A stretch of DNA of 25,386 nucleotides from TMED108 sp964386795 (GCA_964386795.1 CAYLUE010000019.1:1-25386), one strand, 5' to 3'. Counted from the first letter of the stretch, positions 9,167-18,171 are shown. Notes: a model not told the origin generated them from the letters alone. Made by a program: numbers and translations.

Positions 9167-10970
9167 ACATTTATTAGTCTTTTATTGCCTGATCTCTTTG
9201 TCGCTTGGTCAACAATATTTTGGAGGTGAACTTAGGACTAAAGAATCCTATCTATATGGCAGATTTGAATCTCGTTTCAAATCTGCACAGGGTGATGGAT
9301 TGGTCTCATCATTTTTCACTTATCAGGATGAATTGATCAACGGCTCACATATTTGGAATGAGATTGATTTTGAGGTATTAGGCCGATGGGAAAATATTGT
9401 TAGCATGAATACAATAACGCCTGGGCAGTCAAGTCACCTAAGAGAAAATTATATTGAGGACTTTAATCCTCACATTAAATATCATGATTACGCATTTGAA
9501 TGGACACCAACTTATGTAGCATGGTTTGTTGATGGCGTAGAATACTATAGGCAAGATTTACCAAAACATAATTATATCTCTACATTAAAATACGCACAAA
9601 AGATTATGATGAATCTCTGGGTGCCTGTCTATGAGGATTGGGTTGGTAAATGGAATGAAGATATTATGCCTCGCTTTGCCTATTATGATCACGTCGCCTA
9701 TTATGAATATGCGCCAGGATCTGGTGATTATGGGTCCGATAACGCATTCAAATTAAAATGGAAGGATGAATTCAATAGCTTTGACTCTGATAGGTGGGAA
9801 AAGGCTACGCATACATTTTCAGGTAATCGTGTAAAATTTGAACCTCAAAATGTCGTTTATCTTGATGGAAAAATGATTTTGTGTTTAACATATAATAATG
9901 CGTTTGGGTATCAAGATAATATTGGACCCAAAGGGTTATACGCTTATAGTTCTCATCATTTAATTTCACTAAAATTTTCAGAAGAGCTTGATTCAGCTAG
10001 TGCATTAAATCGAGCAAACTATACGATGAATGATGTTCAAATAAATAATATTATACTTGATCCAGATCAAAGGACTGTACATCTATCTGCAAATGGGATG
10101 GATGAAAATAAAACATATAGAATTTCTCTATCTGGGATTAAAGATCTTTTTGGAAACAGTCAAACCAATCAAATATTGATTATCAAAAAAGTAAAGCCCG
10201 CTAAGCTGCCACTTAAGATTAATATTGGTGGAGAAAAAGTAGGCGATTTTTTAGCTGATAAATTTTGGTGGTATGACGATGGGGATTACGGTCATATGAA
10301 TGGCAATCATCAATCCATCTCGGATATCAATATTAAAAATACTACAAATGATAGAGTGTATCAATCTTCTGCTGAGCGAATCGCTGTCTATAGAGTTCGC
10401 GTTATCCCTGGTATTTACGACGTAACGCTTATGTTTTCTGATAATCATTATCAGTCAAATAGCCGGGAATTCAATGTGCGCGTTGAAGGTGAAGAGCGCA
10501 TAACCAATCTAGATGTATCTAATCAGGTTGGCATGTACACCGCTCTTGAAAAAAAGGTGAAATATATTCCAATTACCGATGGGATTCTAGATATCCATTT
10601 TGATTTAAATCTTTATGGTCAAGGTTATGGAGCGGCAGGACCTTTTTTGAATGGATTGGTCATTAATAGAACAGAGGGATTAGGCTTAAATCCTATTGAG
10701 TTACCCCAATCATTTGAATTAGGTGAATTATACCCAAATCCATTTAATAATCATTTGACCATACCTCTACAATCAAGTATCAATCAAAAATTAACCATCG
10801 ATATTGTTGATATTCTAGGCAGACAAGTAGATTTAATATTAAATAACCAAACTATAACAAAAAGCAGTAATATTCAGTGGAACTCAAGCAATTTAGGTAC
10901 AGGCATTTATTTTGTACGAGTTACGAATGAAAATGAATTTCAGATGAAAAAAATCTCTTTAGTCAAATGA
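9147..10970 (+). CDS. Circularly permuted GH16 lichenase-type beta-glucanase with Ig-like, malectin-like and T9SS sorting domains
   Basis: Predicted secreted 1,3-1,4-beta-glucanase of 607 residues. After a signal peptide (1-21), residues 22-190 carry the lichenase catalytic half (YGRFESRFKSAQGDGLVSSF, then IWNEIDFEVLG with Glu72, Asp74 and Glu76, then YAFEWTPTYVAWFVDG and KIMMNLWVP). The strands that normally open a lichenase come afterwards, at 203-248 (LKWKDEFNSFDSDRWEK, GKMILCLT). This is the domain order of the naturally permuted Fibrobacter succinogenes enzyme. The active site is the E-x-D-x-E form without a beta-bulge, as in lichenases. Residues 268-348 resemble a bacterial Ig-like domain, 353-508 a malectin-like (CBM57-type) domain, and 520-607 a T9SS sorting domain (LYPNPFNNHLTIPL). 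The gene overlaps the preceding one. An in-frame ATG at 9129 also exists, but the one at 9147 gives the cleaner signal peptide. Specificity is inferred. Confidence 0.9.
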   Translation: MVQNSIKHLLVFYCLISLSLGQQYFGGELRTKESYLYGRFESRFKSAQGDGLVSSFFTYQDELINGSHIWNEIDFEVLGRWENIVSMNTITPGQSSHLRENYIEDFNPHIKYHDYAFEWTPTYVAWFVDGVEYYRQDLPKHNYISTLKYAQKIMMNLWVPVYEDWVGKWNEDIMPRFAYYDHVAYYEYAPGSGDYGSDNAFKLKWKDEFNSFDSDRWEKATHTFSGNRVKFEPQNVVYLDGKMILCLTYNNAFGYQDNIGPKGLYAYSSHHLISLKFSEELDSASALNRANYTMNDVQINNIILDPDQRTVHLSANGMDENKTYRISLSGIKDLFGNSQTNQILIIKKVKPAKLPLKINIGGEKVGDFLADKFWWYDDGDYGHMNGNHQSISDINIKNTTNDRVYQSSAERIAVYRVRVIPGIYDVTLMFSDNHYQSNSREFNVRVEGEERITNLDVSNQVGMYTALEKKVKYIPITDGILDIHFDLNLYGQGYGAAGPFLNGLVINRTEGLGLNPIELPQSFELGELYPNPFNNHLTIPLQSSINQKLTIDIVDILGRQVDLILNNQTITKSSNIQWNSSNLGTGIYFVRVTNENEFQMKKISLVK

Positions 10971-11800
10971 ATAAATTATTTCCAGCACTGCTTTTTCTGA
11001 TTGCATGCGATGATCCAAAAAGCACAGAAAAGGTAGCCCCTGCTAATGAATGGGATAAGGAAGGATGGAAGCTTGTATGGAATGACGAATTTAGCGATAC
11101 AGCACTGAACCTTGAAAAATGGTCGCATGAGATTGGTGGACATGGCTGGGGTAATAATGAATTACAATATTATTCCAATCAAGATTCTTCTGCTTTTATA
11201 AGAGATGGAAAATTGATTATCAGAGCAGATTTTGTACCGCAAGGAACTGGATCACCTAATAATCTTAGGTATTTTTCATCAGCAAGATTACGCACTTCTG
11301 GTAAGGGGGATTGGCTTTATGGGAGAATAGAGGTCAAAGCTAAATTAGCTTTAGGTCAAGGTATTTGGCCGGCGATATGGATGCTTCCAACAGACTGGAT
11401 GTATGGCGGGTGGCCTGAAAGTGGAGAAATAGATATTATGGAACATGTTGGTTTTGATCCAGGCAGAGTGCATGGCAGTATTCATACCGAATCGTATAAT
11501 CACAAAATAAATACGCAAAGAGGTGGATCGCAGTTTCTTGATAATATTAGCACCAAGTTTTATGTATATGCTATAGAATGGTATGAAGACAGAATAGATT
11601 TTTTGATAGATGACAAAAAATATTTTTCCTTTCAAAATGATGAAAAAAACGACTACAAATCCTGGCCGTTCAATCAACGATTTCATTTATTAATCAATAT
11701 TGCAGTTGGAGGAGATTGGCCTGGAAAACCAGACGAAACAACAAAATTCCCAACCGAGATGGAAGTAGAATATGTTAGGGTATATAGTAAAGAAAATTAA
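10967..11800 (+). CDS. GH16 laminarinase-type endo-1,3-beta-glucanase, lipoprotein
   Basis: This 277-residue endo-beta-1,3-glucanase should cleave laminarin-like glucan. Its leader ends in a lipobox (LIAC), so it is probably lipid-anchored at Cys14. The next residues are DD, which could act as a surface-export signal of the kind known in Bacteroidota, but I cannot confirm that here. The GH16 fold is complete and in normal order: WKLVWNDEFSDTALNLEKW at 35-52, NNELQYYS, ARLRTSGKGDWLYGRIEVKA, GIWPAIWMLP, then the active site ESGEIDIMEHVG. Glu154 (nucleophile), Asp156 and Glu159 (acid/base) form the E-x-D-x-x-E beta-bulge type typical of laminarinases. VHGSIHTE and NIAVGGDWPG are also family hallmarks. 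There is no sorting domain. It overlaps the preceding gene by 4 bp (ATGA) and the following gene by 29 bp. Confidence 0.95.
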   Translation: MNKLFPALLFLIACDDPKSTEKVAPANEWDKEGWKLVWNDEFSDTALNLEKWSHEIGGHGWGNNELQYYSNQDSSAFIRDGKLIIRADFVPQGTGSPNNLRYFSSARLRTSGKGDWLYGRIEVKAKLALGQGIWPAIWMLPTDWMYGGWPESGEIDIMEHVGFDPGRVHGSIHTESYNHKINTQRGGSQFLDNISTKFYVYAIEWYEDRIDFLIDDKKYFSFQNDEKNDYKSWPFNQRFHLLINIAVGGDWPGKPDETTKFPTEMEVEYVRVYSKEN

Positions 11801-13754
11801 TCTAATATTCTTTACATCTATTGCGCTTTTCTCATTCGCATTTCCCCAATATCTTCAGACTTCTGGTACAAGAATAGTTGACGGGGATGGAAATAAAGTA
11901 ATATTGAGAGGTGTAGCATTTGGTGGTTGGTTAGTACCTGAGGGCTATATGTTTCAAATACCTGGCTCAGGTTCACCAACTACAATTAGAGAAAAAATTG
12001 TCAATCTTGTTGGCGCGGTGGAAGCGGATAAATTTTATGATAAATTTGAGAGAAATTTTATCCAAGAAAAAGATATAGAAATGCTAGCATCATGGGGTTT
12101 TAATTCTATCAGATTGCCCCTTCATTATAAAGCGCTTAGCCCAATTAGAGGTCAATATTCTGAAAAAGGATTTGCTGTAATTGATAGTGTTATTGGGTGG
12201 AGCAAAAAATATAATCTTTATGTTGTGCTTGATATGCACGCAGCTCCCGGAGGTCAAAGCCCTGGAGAAATAGCCGATGCGCATGGCACCGCTGAGCTAT
12301 GGACTAGTGCTGATAATCAGAATTGGTTGATTGACTTATGGGCTGAAATTGCCAGGCGCTATAGCGCCGAGATAACTATAGGTGGATATGATCTAATCAA
12401 TGAACCAGTCTTACCTAATGGTATGAGCAATAAAGAAAATAGAGATTTACACCGGCGCATTAGAAATCGAATTAGAAAATATGATCAAAATCATATAATT
12501 TTTGTAAATGGCAATTATTACTCAACCTCATTTGGCGGCATGGAGCCAGCTTTTGACACCAACATGGTTTGGGCCTTTCATAAATACTGGAACGATGTCA
12601 CTCTTGGCACTATTCAGTATCTAATTAATTTAAGCAATCGAACCAATACCCCGCTTTGGCTAGGAGAGTTCGGTGAAAATTCTAACGAATGGTGGTCAAG
12701 GGTTATTGAGCTGGTAGAATCAAAAAACATTGGATGGAACTGGTGGACCTATAAAAAATTTGATTCCGTACGATCTATTGCCTCTGTTCCGATTACCGAT
12801 AATTATCGCACCATCTTAGATTATTGGGATGGAAAAATTGCAAAACCAGATCTATCAATTAGTATCGCTGGTTTAGATGAAATGGCAGAGGGTTTATTAT
12901 ATAATAATTGTGAAATAAAAAGAGATGTGATTGCCTCATTGATTGATCAGGATTACAGAGTAAAAAGCAAACCATATAAAAATCATATCATTCCTGGATC
13001 AATCGCATTTGTTGATTATGATTTAGGTGCGCTAGGTATTTCTTATATGGATGTAGACTATATGCGAACTGGAGTAGGAAGTCAGACTAAAGGTGGTAAT
13101 TCAGGCTGGTCTTACCGAAATGATGGTGTTGATATTGAACGGTCAACAGACACCACTATTGTTCCTTATAATATTGGTTGGACGGAGACCGGTGAGTATA
13201 TGAACTATACTGTAAATGTAATTAAGGATGGACCATATCTTTTCTATGCAAAGTCTGCTTCGGAAAATAACAGCGCTTCAATTGTAATTTTTTTAAATGG
13301 TAATAAAATTATTGAACCTGTCGATCTTCCAAATACGGGTGGCGATCAAATTTGGACAGAAACATTAATCGGTGAAGCCAGTCTTACTAAGGGCCAGCAT
13401 ACATTAATGGTTTTGGTTAGTAGGAATGGAGCCAATTTGAAATTATTGAAAATACAATCCAAAGAAGCAAATCAAGGTTTAAGAATTTTTAGTCATACGC
13501 TATATCCAAACCCAATTAAAGATTACCTTAACATTGAATTTGAATCGCTTACTAATAAGCATGTAAGTATCAACATATACAATCTCAATGGTCAGTTAAT
13601 ATGGCAGAAAAAATCATTATCTAAAGTTGGTGAAAATAATTATAGCTGGAACGTTAAGGATATCAATGGAAAAGTGATATCCAATGGGATCTATTTTGTA
13701 ACAATAGATGATGGAGAAAAAACAATCAAAGAAAAATTCACATTGATTAAATAG
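11772..13754 (+). CDS. GH5 beta-glucanase (BglC-like) with CBM6 and T9SS sorting domain
   Basis: This 660-residue secreted glycoside hydrolase is likely an exo- or endo-beta-1,3(1,6)-glucanase. The signal peptide spans 1-26 (IALFSFAFPQ). The GH5 barrel spans about 28-355. It starts with GTRIVDGDGNKVILRGVAFGG and contains NSIRLPLHY, VVLDMHAAPGGQ, the acid/base Glu211 in DLINEP, and the nucleophile Glu299 in LWLGEFGENSNEWW. Residues about 405-562 are CBM6-like (IPGSIAFVDYDLG, GISYMDVDYMRTG, IGWTETGEYMNYTVNV), a module that often binds beta-1,3-glucan chains. Residues 573-660 are a T9SS sorting domain (LYPNPIKDYLNIEF to EKFTLIK). The start lies inside the laminarinase gene, consistent with translational coupling. 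The subfamily cannot be fixed by eye, so the exact linkage cleaved is inferred from the neighbours. Confidence 0.92.
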   Translation: MLGYIVKKINLIFFTSIALFSFAFPQYLQTSGTRIVDGDGNKVILRGVAFGGWLVPEGYMFQIPGSGSPTTIREKIVNLVGAVEADKFYDKFERNFIQEKDIEMLASWGFNSIRLPLHYKALSPIRGQYSEKGFAVIDSVIGWSKKYNLYVVLDMHAAPGGQSPGEIADAHGTAELWTSADNQNWLIDLWAEIARRYSAEITIGGYDLINEPVLPNGMSNKENRDLHRRIRNRIRKYDQNHIIFVNGNYYSTSFGGMEPAFDTNMVWAFHKYWNDVTLGTIQYLINLSNRTNTPLWLGEFGENSNEWWSRVIELVESKNIGWNWWTYKKFDSVRSIASVPITDNYRTILDYWDGKIAKPDLSISIAGLDEMAEGLLYNNCEIKRDVIASLIDQDYRVKSKPYKNHIIPGSIAFVDYDLGALGISYMDVDYMRTGVGSQTKGGNSGWSYRNDGVDIERSTDTTIVPYNIGWTETGEYMNYTVNVIKDGPYLFYAKSASENNSASIVIFLNGNKIIEPVDLPNTGGDQIWTETLIGEASLTKGQHTLMVLVSRNGANLKLLKIQSKEANQGLRIFSHTLYPNPIKDYLNIEFESLTNKHVSINIYNLNGQLIWQKKSLSKVGENNYSWNVKDINGKVISNGIYFVTIDDGEKTIKEKFTLIK

Positions 13755-13768
13755 AGTTAATCGATCGA

Positions 13769-16700
13769 ATGAAAACATTTATAATTATATTCATTAGCTC
13801 ATTATTATTTGGGCAGTCTTTACAGATTAATGAAATTGTTTCAAGCAATAGTTCAAGTTTTTATGATGAGAATGGAGATACGCCGGACTGGATTGAAATT
13901 TATAATTCAGGTAGATCACCAGTTAATCTTAATGGATATGGACTTAGTGACGACCTATCAGAAAAACTGAAGTGGAAATTTCCTGATATTTCCATTCAGG
14001 CTAATGATTATCTCTTAGTACTAGCATCAAATGAAGACAGAAAAGATCTAGTCAAATCATGGAATGCTGAAATTACGGTAGGAGACAAATGGTATTACTG
14101 GTCACAAAATAATGCCCCTCCAACAAATTGGAACTCTATTAACTATAGTCCAATAGGTTGGAAGGAGGGCCCCAGTGGAATTGGATACGGAGATAATGAT
14201 GATAATACTACCATTTCGCAAACCGTATCTGTTTTTGTAAGAAAAACGTTTACCATAGATAATCCTAATGATATAGCAATGATACTTTTTCATTTGGATT
14301 ATGATGATGGATATATTGCATATTTAAACGGCAAAGAATTTTCAAGAAAGAATTTGGGAGCTGAAAACTCTCAAATAAGCTTTGACCAAACCGCAACCAA
14401 TTTGCATGAGGCAGAGATCTATACAGGAGGATTTCCTGAAACAATTGCGATTGACCATAATCAATTTCCACTAAATAGTGGGGACAATGTATTAGCGATT
14501 CAAGTGCATAATTATTCAAATACATCTTCCGACCTTTCTTGTATTCCATTTTTAACTATTGGATATACTAGTAATATTGAAAATCCTAAAATACCTGATT
14601 CTAGGATTAATCTTCCTGCTAACTATCTGCATTCAAATTTCAAATTAAAGTCTAATGGAGAATATCTTTTATTATCAGATCCAAGTGCTGTAATTATTGA
14701 TTCATTATTTACAGGCTTTATCCCTACCGATAAGTCCAAAGGAAGGGTTTCGCAAGGAAGCGAATGGAAATTTTTTGACAAAACTACACCAGGCAAACCC
14801 AATCCCAGTACTGGATACAATGGTTTTCTTGATCCTCCAATTTTTTCTCACCTATCAGGATTCTATGCAAATAGCCAAACTATATCATTAAGCACTTCTA
14901 GTGCGCAGGCAAAAATATATTATACGTTTGATGGATCCGATCCTACAGAACAATCTACATTGTACACAGCGCCAATCACTATTACTTCTAATACCCCTCT
15001 GCGATCTAGATCATATTTAGATGGATGGATGCCATCAAAGGTGGAGTCGCAAACATACTTATTTGGTAAGCAACCTGACATACCGGTTATGATACTCAAC
15101 GCAAACCCATTTGATCTCTTTGATTCAAATTCGGGTATGTATGTTAAGGGACCAGGAGCTGCGCAAGACTTCCCGCATTTTGGAGCAAATTTCTGGGAGG
15201 ATTGGGAACGCGCTGCTCAGTTTGAAATTTTAGATGTCAGCGGCCAAACCTATCGCGCAAATGCTGGCATTAAGATATTTGGTGGGTGGAGCAGGGGAAA
15301 TGCCCAAAAATCATTTTCAGTATTTGCCAGAAAGAAATATGGTACCAGTAATTTTGAGATTCAATTATTCCCAAAAAGTGAAATAGAAAATTATGAATCT
15401 TTTGTACTCAGAAATTCAGGTAATGATTGGGACCAAACTATGATTCGCGATGGATATGTTGTAAATATTATTGAAGATATTGGCATTGACTATCAGCAAT
15501 ATAGACCCGTAATTAGCTATATCAATGGAGAGTACTGGGGGATTTATAATATGCGCGAAAAAATTAGTGAACACTTTATTTCATCGCACCATGATGTTCC
15601 CACAAATCACATTGACTTACTTGCTTATAATAATGGATTTGAAGATAACCTAGAGACTATCCATGGTTCAAAAAATGACTTTTTAAATCTCATCCAATAT
15701 ATTTCATCCAATGATGTAAGCAATCCCAATATATATGCGACCATCAGTGATTGGATGGATATTGAAGCATACATCAAATATCAGGTTGTTCAGACATTTA
15801 TCGATAATCGAGATTGGCCTGGAAATAATGTAAAGCTATGGAGAGATAACCGTGAAGGAGGTAAGTGGCGTTGGATATTATATGATTCAGATTTTGGTTT
15901 TGCCTTCCCAAAATGGATGTCAGATCATTATAAATTCAATACTATTGATTTTGCGTTAGAGACTAATGGTCCAGGATGGCCAAATCCACCATGGAGCACA
16001 TTTTTATTTAGAAAATTAATGGAAAATAATTCTTTTAAACATCAATTCATTAATACCTATTGTGATTATTTAAATTCAATATTTTTACCAGAAAATCTAA
16101 ATAACCAACTTGTCAAAATTAAAAATGGAATATCGAAGTATATTACCCAGCATCACCAGCGCTGGAATCAGAATATTAATTGGGGTGCAGAAACAGCTCG
16201 CATCAAGACATTTAACGATGTACGAGAGTTCTATGTAAAAAGACATATCAAAAGCACATTCAAACTTCTAAAACATGAAACAATCAATGTATCTGTAGAT
16301 CCTCCTGGCGCAGGTATAGTAAAAATAAATTCAATAAATATTGATCAGAGTCAGTGGTCAGGTGATTATTTCCCAAGTGTTCCAATATCCATCTCAGCCC
16401 ATCCAATATCTGGATTTAAGTTTAAGGAGTGGGGCGGTATTAAAGATTCGCTTTCTTCAATGGTCATTGATGTTAGCGATATATCGCAACTAGGAGCAGT
16501 TTTTGAAGCTGATTTAAATATTGATGAAGAAAAATCGATACCCATTTCATCGAAACTTCATCCAGCATATCCAAATCCGTTTAATAATGCAATTGTAATC
16601 CCATTTGATATACATATTCGTGGAAAGGTAAGTATTACAATTTCAAATATATTAGGTCAAAAAGTTAAATCATTCAATTACAATAGCTATGACCCCGGAA

Positions 16701-16822
16701 CATATTGGATACGATGGAATGGATTAAATGAAAATAATATGTCCGTTTCTGGTGGAGTATATATCATATCATTTAATTCTCAGTTCAGCTCTGATTATCA
16801 AAAAATAATATTATTAAAATAA
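13769..16822 (+). CDS. CotH-kinase-domain secreted protein with lamin-tail, chitobiase-C-like, InlB-like and T9SS sorting domains
   Basis: This 1017-residue mosaic surface protein starts with a signal peptide (1-16). A lamin-tail-type domain opens with LQINEIVSSNSSSF and DWIEIYNSG. A jelly-roll insert follows (about 100-265: HLDYDDGYIAYLNGKE, NVLAIQVHNYS). Residues 355-432 resemble the chitobiase C-terminal/FN3-like repeat (AKIYYTFDGSDPT). The CotH domain spans about 437-825 with IKIFGGWSRGNAQKSF, VLRNSGND, IRDGYVV, YWGIYNMREKI, IDNRDWPGNN and the metal-binding motif YDSDFGF (Asp706, Asp708). Residues 838-913 look like a divergent InlB B-repeat (GFKFKEWGG), and the end is a T9SS sorting domain (YPNPFNNAIVIPF). 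Bacillus CotH is an atypical kinase that phosphorylates secreted spore-coat proteins. Whether this protein is an active kinase, and on what substrate, is unknown. It starts 14 nt after the GH5 gene. Confidence 0.9.
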   Translation: MKTFIIIFISSLLFGQSLQINEIVSSNSSSFYDENGDTPDWIEIYNSGRSPVNLNGYGLSDDLSEKLKWKFPDISIQANDYLLVLASNEDRKDLVKSWNAEITVGDKWYYWSQNNAPPTNWNSINYSPIGWKEGPSGIGYGDNDDNTTISQTVSVFVRKTFTIDNPNDIAMILFHLDYDDGYIAYLNGKEFSRKNLGAENSQISFDQTATNLHEAEIYTGGFPETIAIDHNQFPLNSGDNVLAIQVHNYSNTSSDLSCIPFLTIGYTSNIENPKIPDSRINLPANYLHSNFKLKSNGEYLLLSDPSAVIIDSLFTGFIPTDKSKGRVSQGSEWKFFDKTTPGKPNPSTGYNGFLDPPIFSHLSGFYANSQTISLSTSSAQAKIYYTFDGSDPTEQSTLYTAPITITSNTPLRSRSYLDGWMPSKVESQTYLFGKQPDIPVMILNANPFDLFDSNSGMYVKGPGAAQDFPHFGANFWEDWERAAQFEILDVSGQTYRANAGIKIFGGWSRGNAQKSFSVFARKKYGTSNFEIQLFPKSEIENYESFVLRNSGNDWDQTMIRDGYVVNIIEDIGIDYQQYRPVISYINGEYWGIYNMREKISEHFISSHHDVPTNHIDLLAYNNGFEDNLETIHGSKNDFLNLIQYISSNDVSNPNIYATISDWMDIEAYIKYQVVQTFIDNRDWPGNNVKLWRDNREGGKWRWILYDSDFGFAFPKWMSDHYKFNTIDFALETNGPGWPNPPWSTFLFRKLMENNSFKHQFINTYCDYLNSIFLPENLNNQLVKIKNGISKYITQHHQRWNQNINWGAETARIKTFNDVREFYVKRHIKSTFKLLKHETINVSVDPPGAGIVKINSINIDQSQWSGDYFPSVPISISAHPISGFKFKEWGGIKDSLSSMVIDVSDISQLGAVFEADLNIDEEKSIPISSKLHPAYPNPFNNAIVIPFDIHIRGKVSITISNILGQKVKSFNYNSYDPGTYWIRWNGLNENNMSVSGGVYIISFNSQFSSDYQKIILLK

Positions 16823-16827
16823 AGGAT
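16822..16827 (+). promoter_or_regulatory. Shine-Dalgarno-like site for the DUF2834-like gene
   Basis: AAGGAT overlaps the last base of the CotH-gene stop codon and sits about 6 nt before the ATG at 16833. It is one of only two recognisable ribosome-binding sites in the window; most other genes here start without one. Confidence 0.5.
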
Positions 16828-16832
16828 AAATA

Positions 16833-17141
16833 ATGAAAAAGGTCTACATCGTATTAGCAATCCTTGGAATAGCATTACCCTATTGGGCGATGTTTTCTTC
16901 TATAATTATTGATGAATATTCTATTAGTGAATTTTTTTCTGCCTGGTTTAATAATAATGCAGTACGAATGATGGCTGCAGACTTAGGTATAGCTGCAATT
17001 ACATTCTCTACTTATATCATCTATAAGTATCAAAGCGGCAATGGACCCAATCCATTAAAATATTTTATTATGATGCTTGGCGTAGGATTATCGTTTGCTA
17101 TGCCAATTTATTTTCTGGATATGGAAAGAAATCGTAGCTAA
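16833..17141 (+). CDS. Small three-helix membrane protein, DUF2834-like
   Basis: A 102-residue inner-membrane protein with three predicted helices at about 4-26, 43-65 and 73-95. The opening VYIVLAILGIALPYWAMF, the conserved ADLGIAAITFSTYIIY segment and the overall length fit the DUF2834 family, whose function is unknown. It lies 10 nt after the CotH gene, has its own ribosome-binding site and is the last gene of the plus-strand operon. The next gene is convergent, with 7 bp between stop codons. No link to glycan use can be read from the sequence. Confidence 0.8.
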   Translation: MKKVYIVLAILGIALPYWAMFSSIIIDEYSISEFFSAWFNNNAVRMMAADLGIAAITFSTYIIYKYQSGNGPNPLKYFIMMLGVGLSFAMPIYFLDMERNRS

Positions 17142-17148
17142 TTATAGA

Positions 17149-18171
17149 TTAGAAATGAACGCCGATTGATAATCGTTGTACATTTTTTAGTCTTCCAAAT
17201 GTAGAGTAAGAATAATCCAGTTTTATCTGCGTAGATGAACCAGCTATCTTATAATGAAGACCGGAACCAAGGGTTAAACCTTCCTCTGTATCTTTCCTAA
17301 ATAAAGTACTCATACCAGCTCTGAGAAAAAACATATCCATTGATGCATATTCCAAGCCTGCATTGACCCACTCCAGATTATCATTTGGGTGCAGCGCATC
17401 TACGGCAAACGAGAGCCTATTATTGATGGTGTTTATTATTTCACCAGATAAACCAACACGAAATATTAATGGTAATGGGAACTTATCAGTTTCATACATG
17501 GCATTAACAAATTCGACGTTACCTTCATTTATAGGGTCTGGATCAACGCTAAACTTTTGATTTCTTCCAGACATTTGCATATCTGAACCGTAATTTGACA
17601 AACTAGCTCCAAGTCTAATATTATTAAATGGAGTAATGAATAGCGCTCCTAAGTCAGCAGCAATAGTATTTGCATTTGCATGCCAGATGCTTTGGCTAAT
17701 GTATTTTATATTTGCACCCATGGAAAATTTGTTTGTTAAGCGTCTAGCATAGCTAATATTAATTGCCAAGTCATTAGCATCAAAATATTCACCAGTTCCA
17801 TTTGGCTTTTCAACAGTTCTCACTAGGTCTTCAGGAGTAGAAAGGTTCGTCATGCTAAATCCAATAACGCTATTTTGTCCTAGGCTTAATCCAATAGCAG
17901 CATAATTATATGTTATACCTGCTATCCAATCTGAATTAAGAAAAACTGCTTCCATTTTTCTGATTGATGTCATGCCTGCGGGATTCCAATACATTGAGGA
18001 GATTCCACCTGACATTGCAGTAAATGCATTTCCCATGGATGATCCTCTTGCATCAGCACCAATTTTTAGAAACTGGGCAGAAGTGGTACCTGTTTTAGAT
18101 ATGGTTTCAGTGTTATCTAATTGAGCAAAGGCAATACCTATGAAGAATATAGTATGTAGATAGCGCCTCAT
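17149..18171 (-). CDS. PorV/PorQ-family outer-membrane protein (cassette 2)
   Basis: This 340-residue barrel is a paralog of the PorV-like protein at 6656-7702. Residues 1-17 are a signal peptide (IGIAFAQ). GTTSAQFLKIGADARGSSMG and the signature MYWNPAGM at 60-67 follow, and the chain ends in an aromatic (RLSIGVHF). Matching blocks in both paralogs include NEYSAG/NDLAIN-type strands, IWHxxA and VDALHPN/VDAVHPN. It is the last gene of the minus-strand cassette and its ATG overlaps the stop codon of the large sorting-domain gene by 4 bp, exactly as in cassette 1. Expected role: binding the sorting domain of that partner at the outer membrane. Confidence 0.88.
   Translation of the reverse strand: MRRYLHTIFFIGIAFAQLDNTETISKTGTTSAQFLKIGADARGSSMGNAFTAMSGGISSMYWNPAGMTSIRKMEAVFLNSDWIAGITYNYAAIGLSLGQNSVIGFSMTNLSTPEDLVRTVEKPNGTGEYFDANDLAINISYARRLTNKFSMGANIKYISQSIWHANANTIAADLGALFITPFNNIRLGASLSNYGSDMQMSGRNQKFSVDPDPINEGNVEFVNAMYETDKFPLPLIFRVGLSGEIINTINNRLSFAVDALHPNDNLEWVNAGLEYASMDMFFLRAGMSTLFRKDTEEGLTLGSGLHYKIAGSSTQIKLDYSYSTFGRLKNVQRLSIGVHF

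Noticed and set aside
11351..11686. 111-codon minus-strand open frame over the laminarinase
   Set aside because: It lies antisense to the GH16 active-site region, which is clearly the coding strand.
17138..17152. CTAAT-TATAG-ATTAG inverted repeat between the convergent stop codons, possible bidirectional terminator
   Set aside because: The stem is only 5 bp, all but one pair A-T, with no T-run on either side. It is too weak to call.
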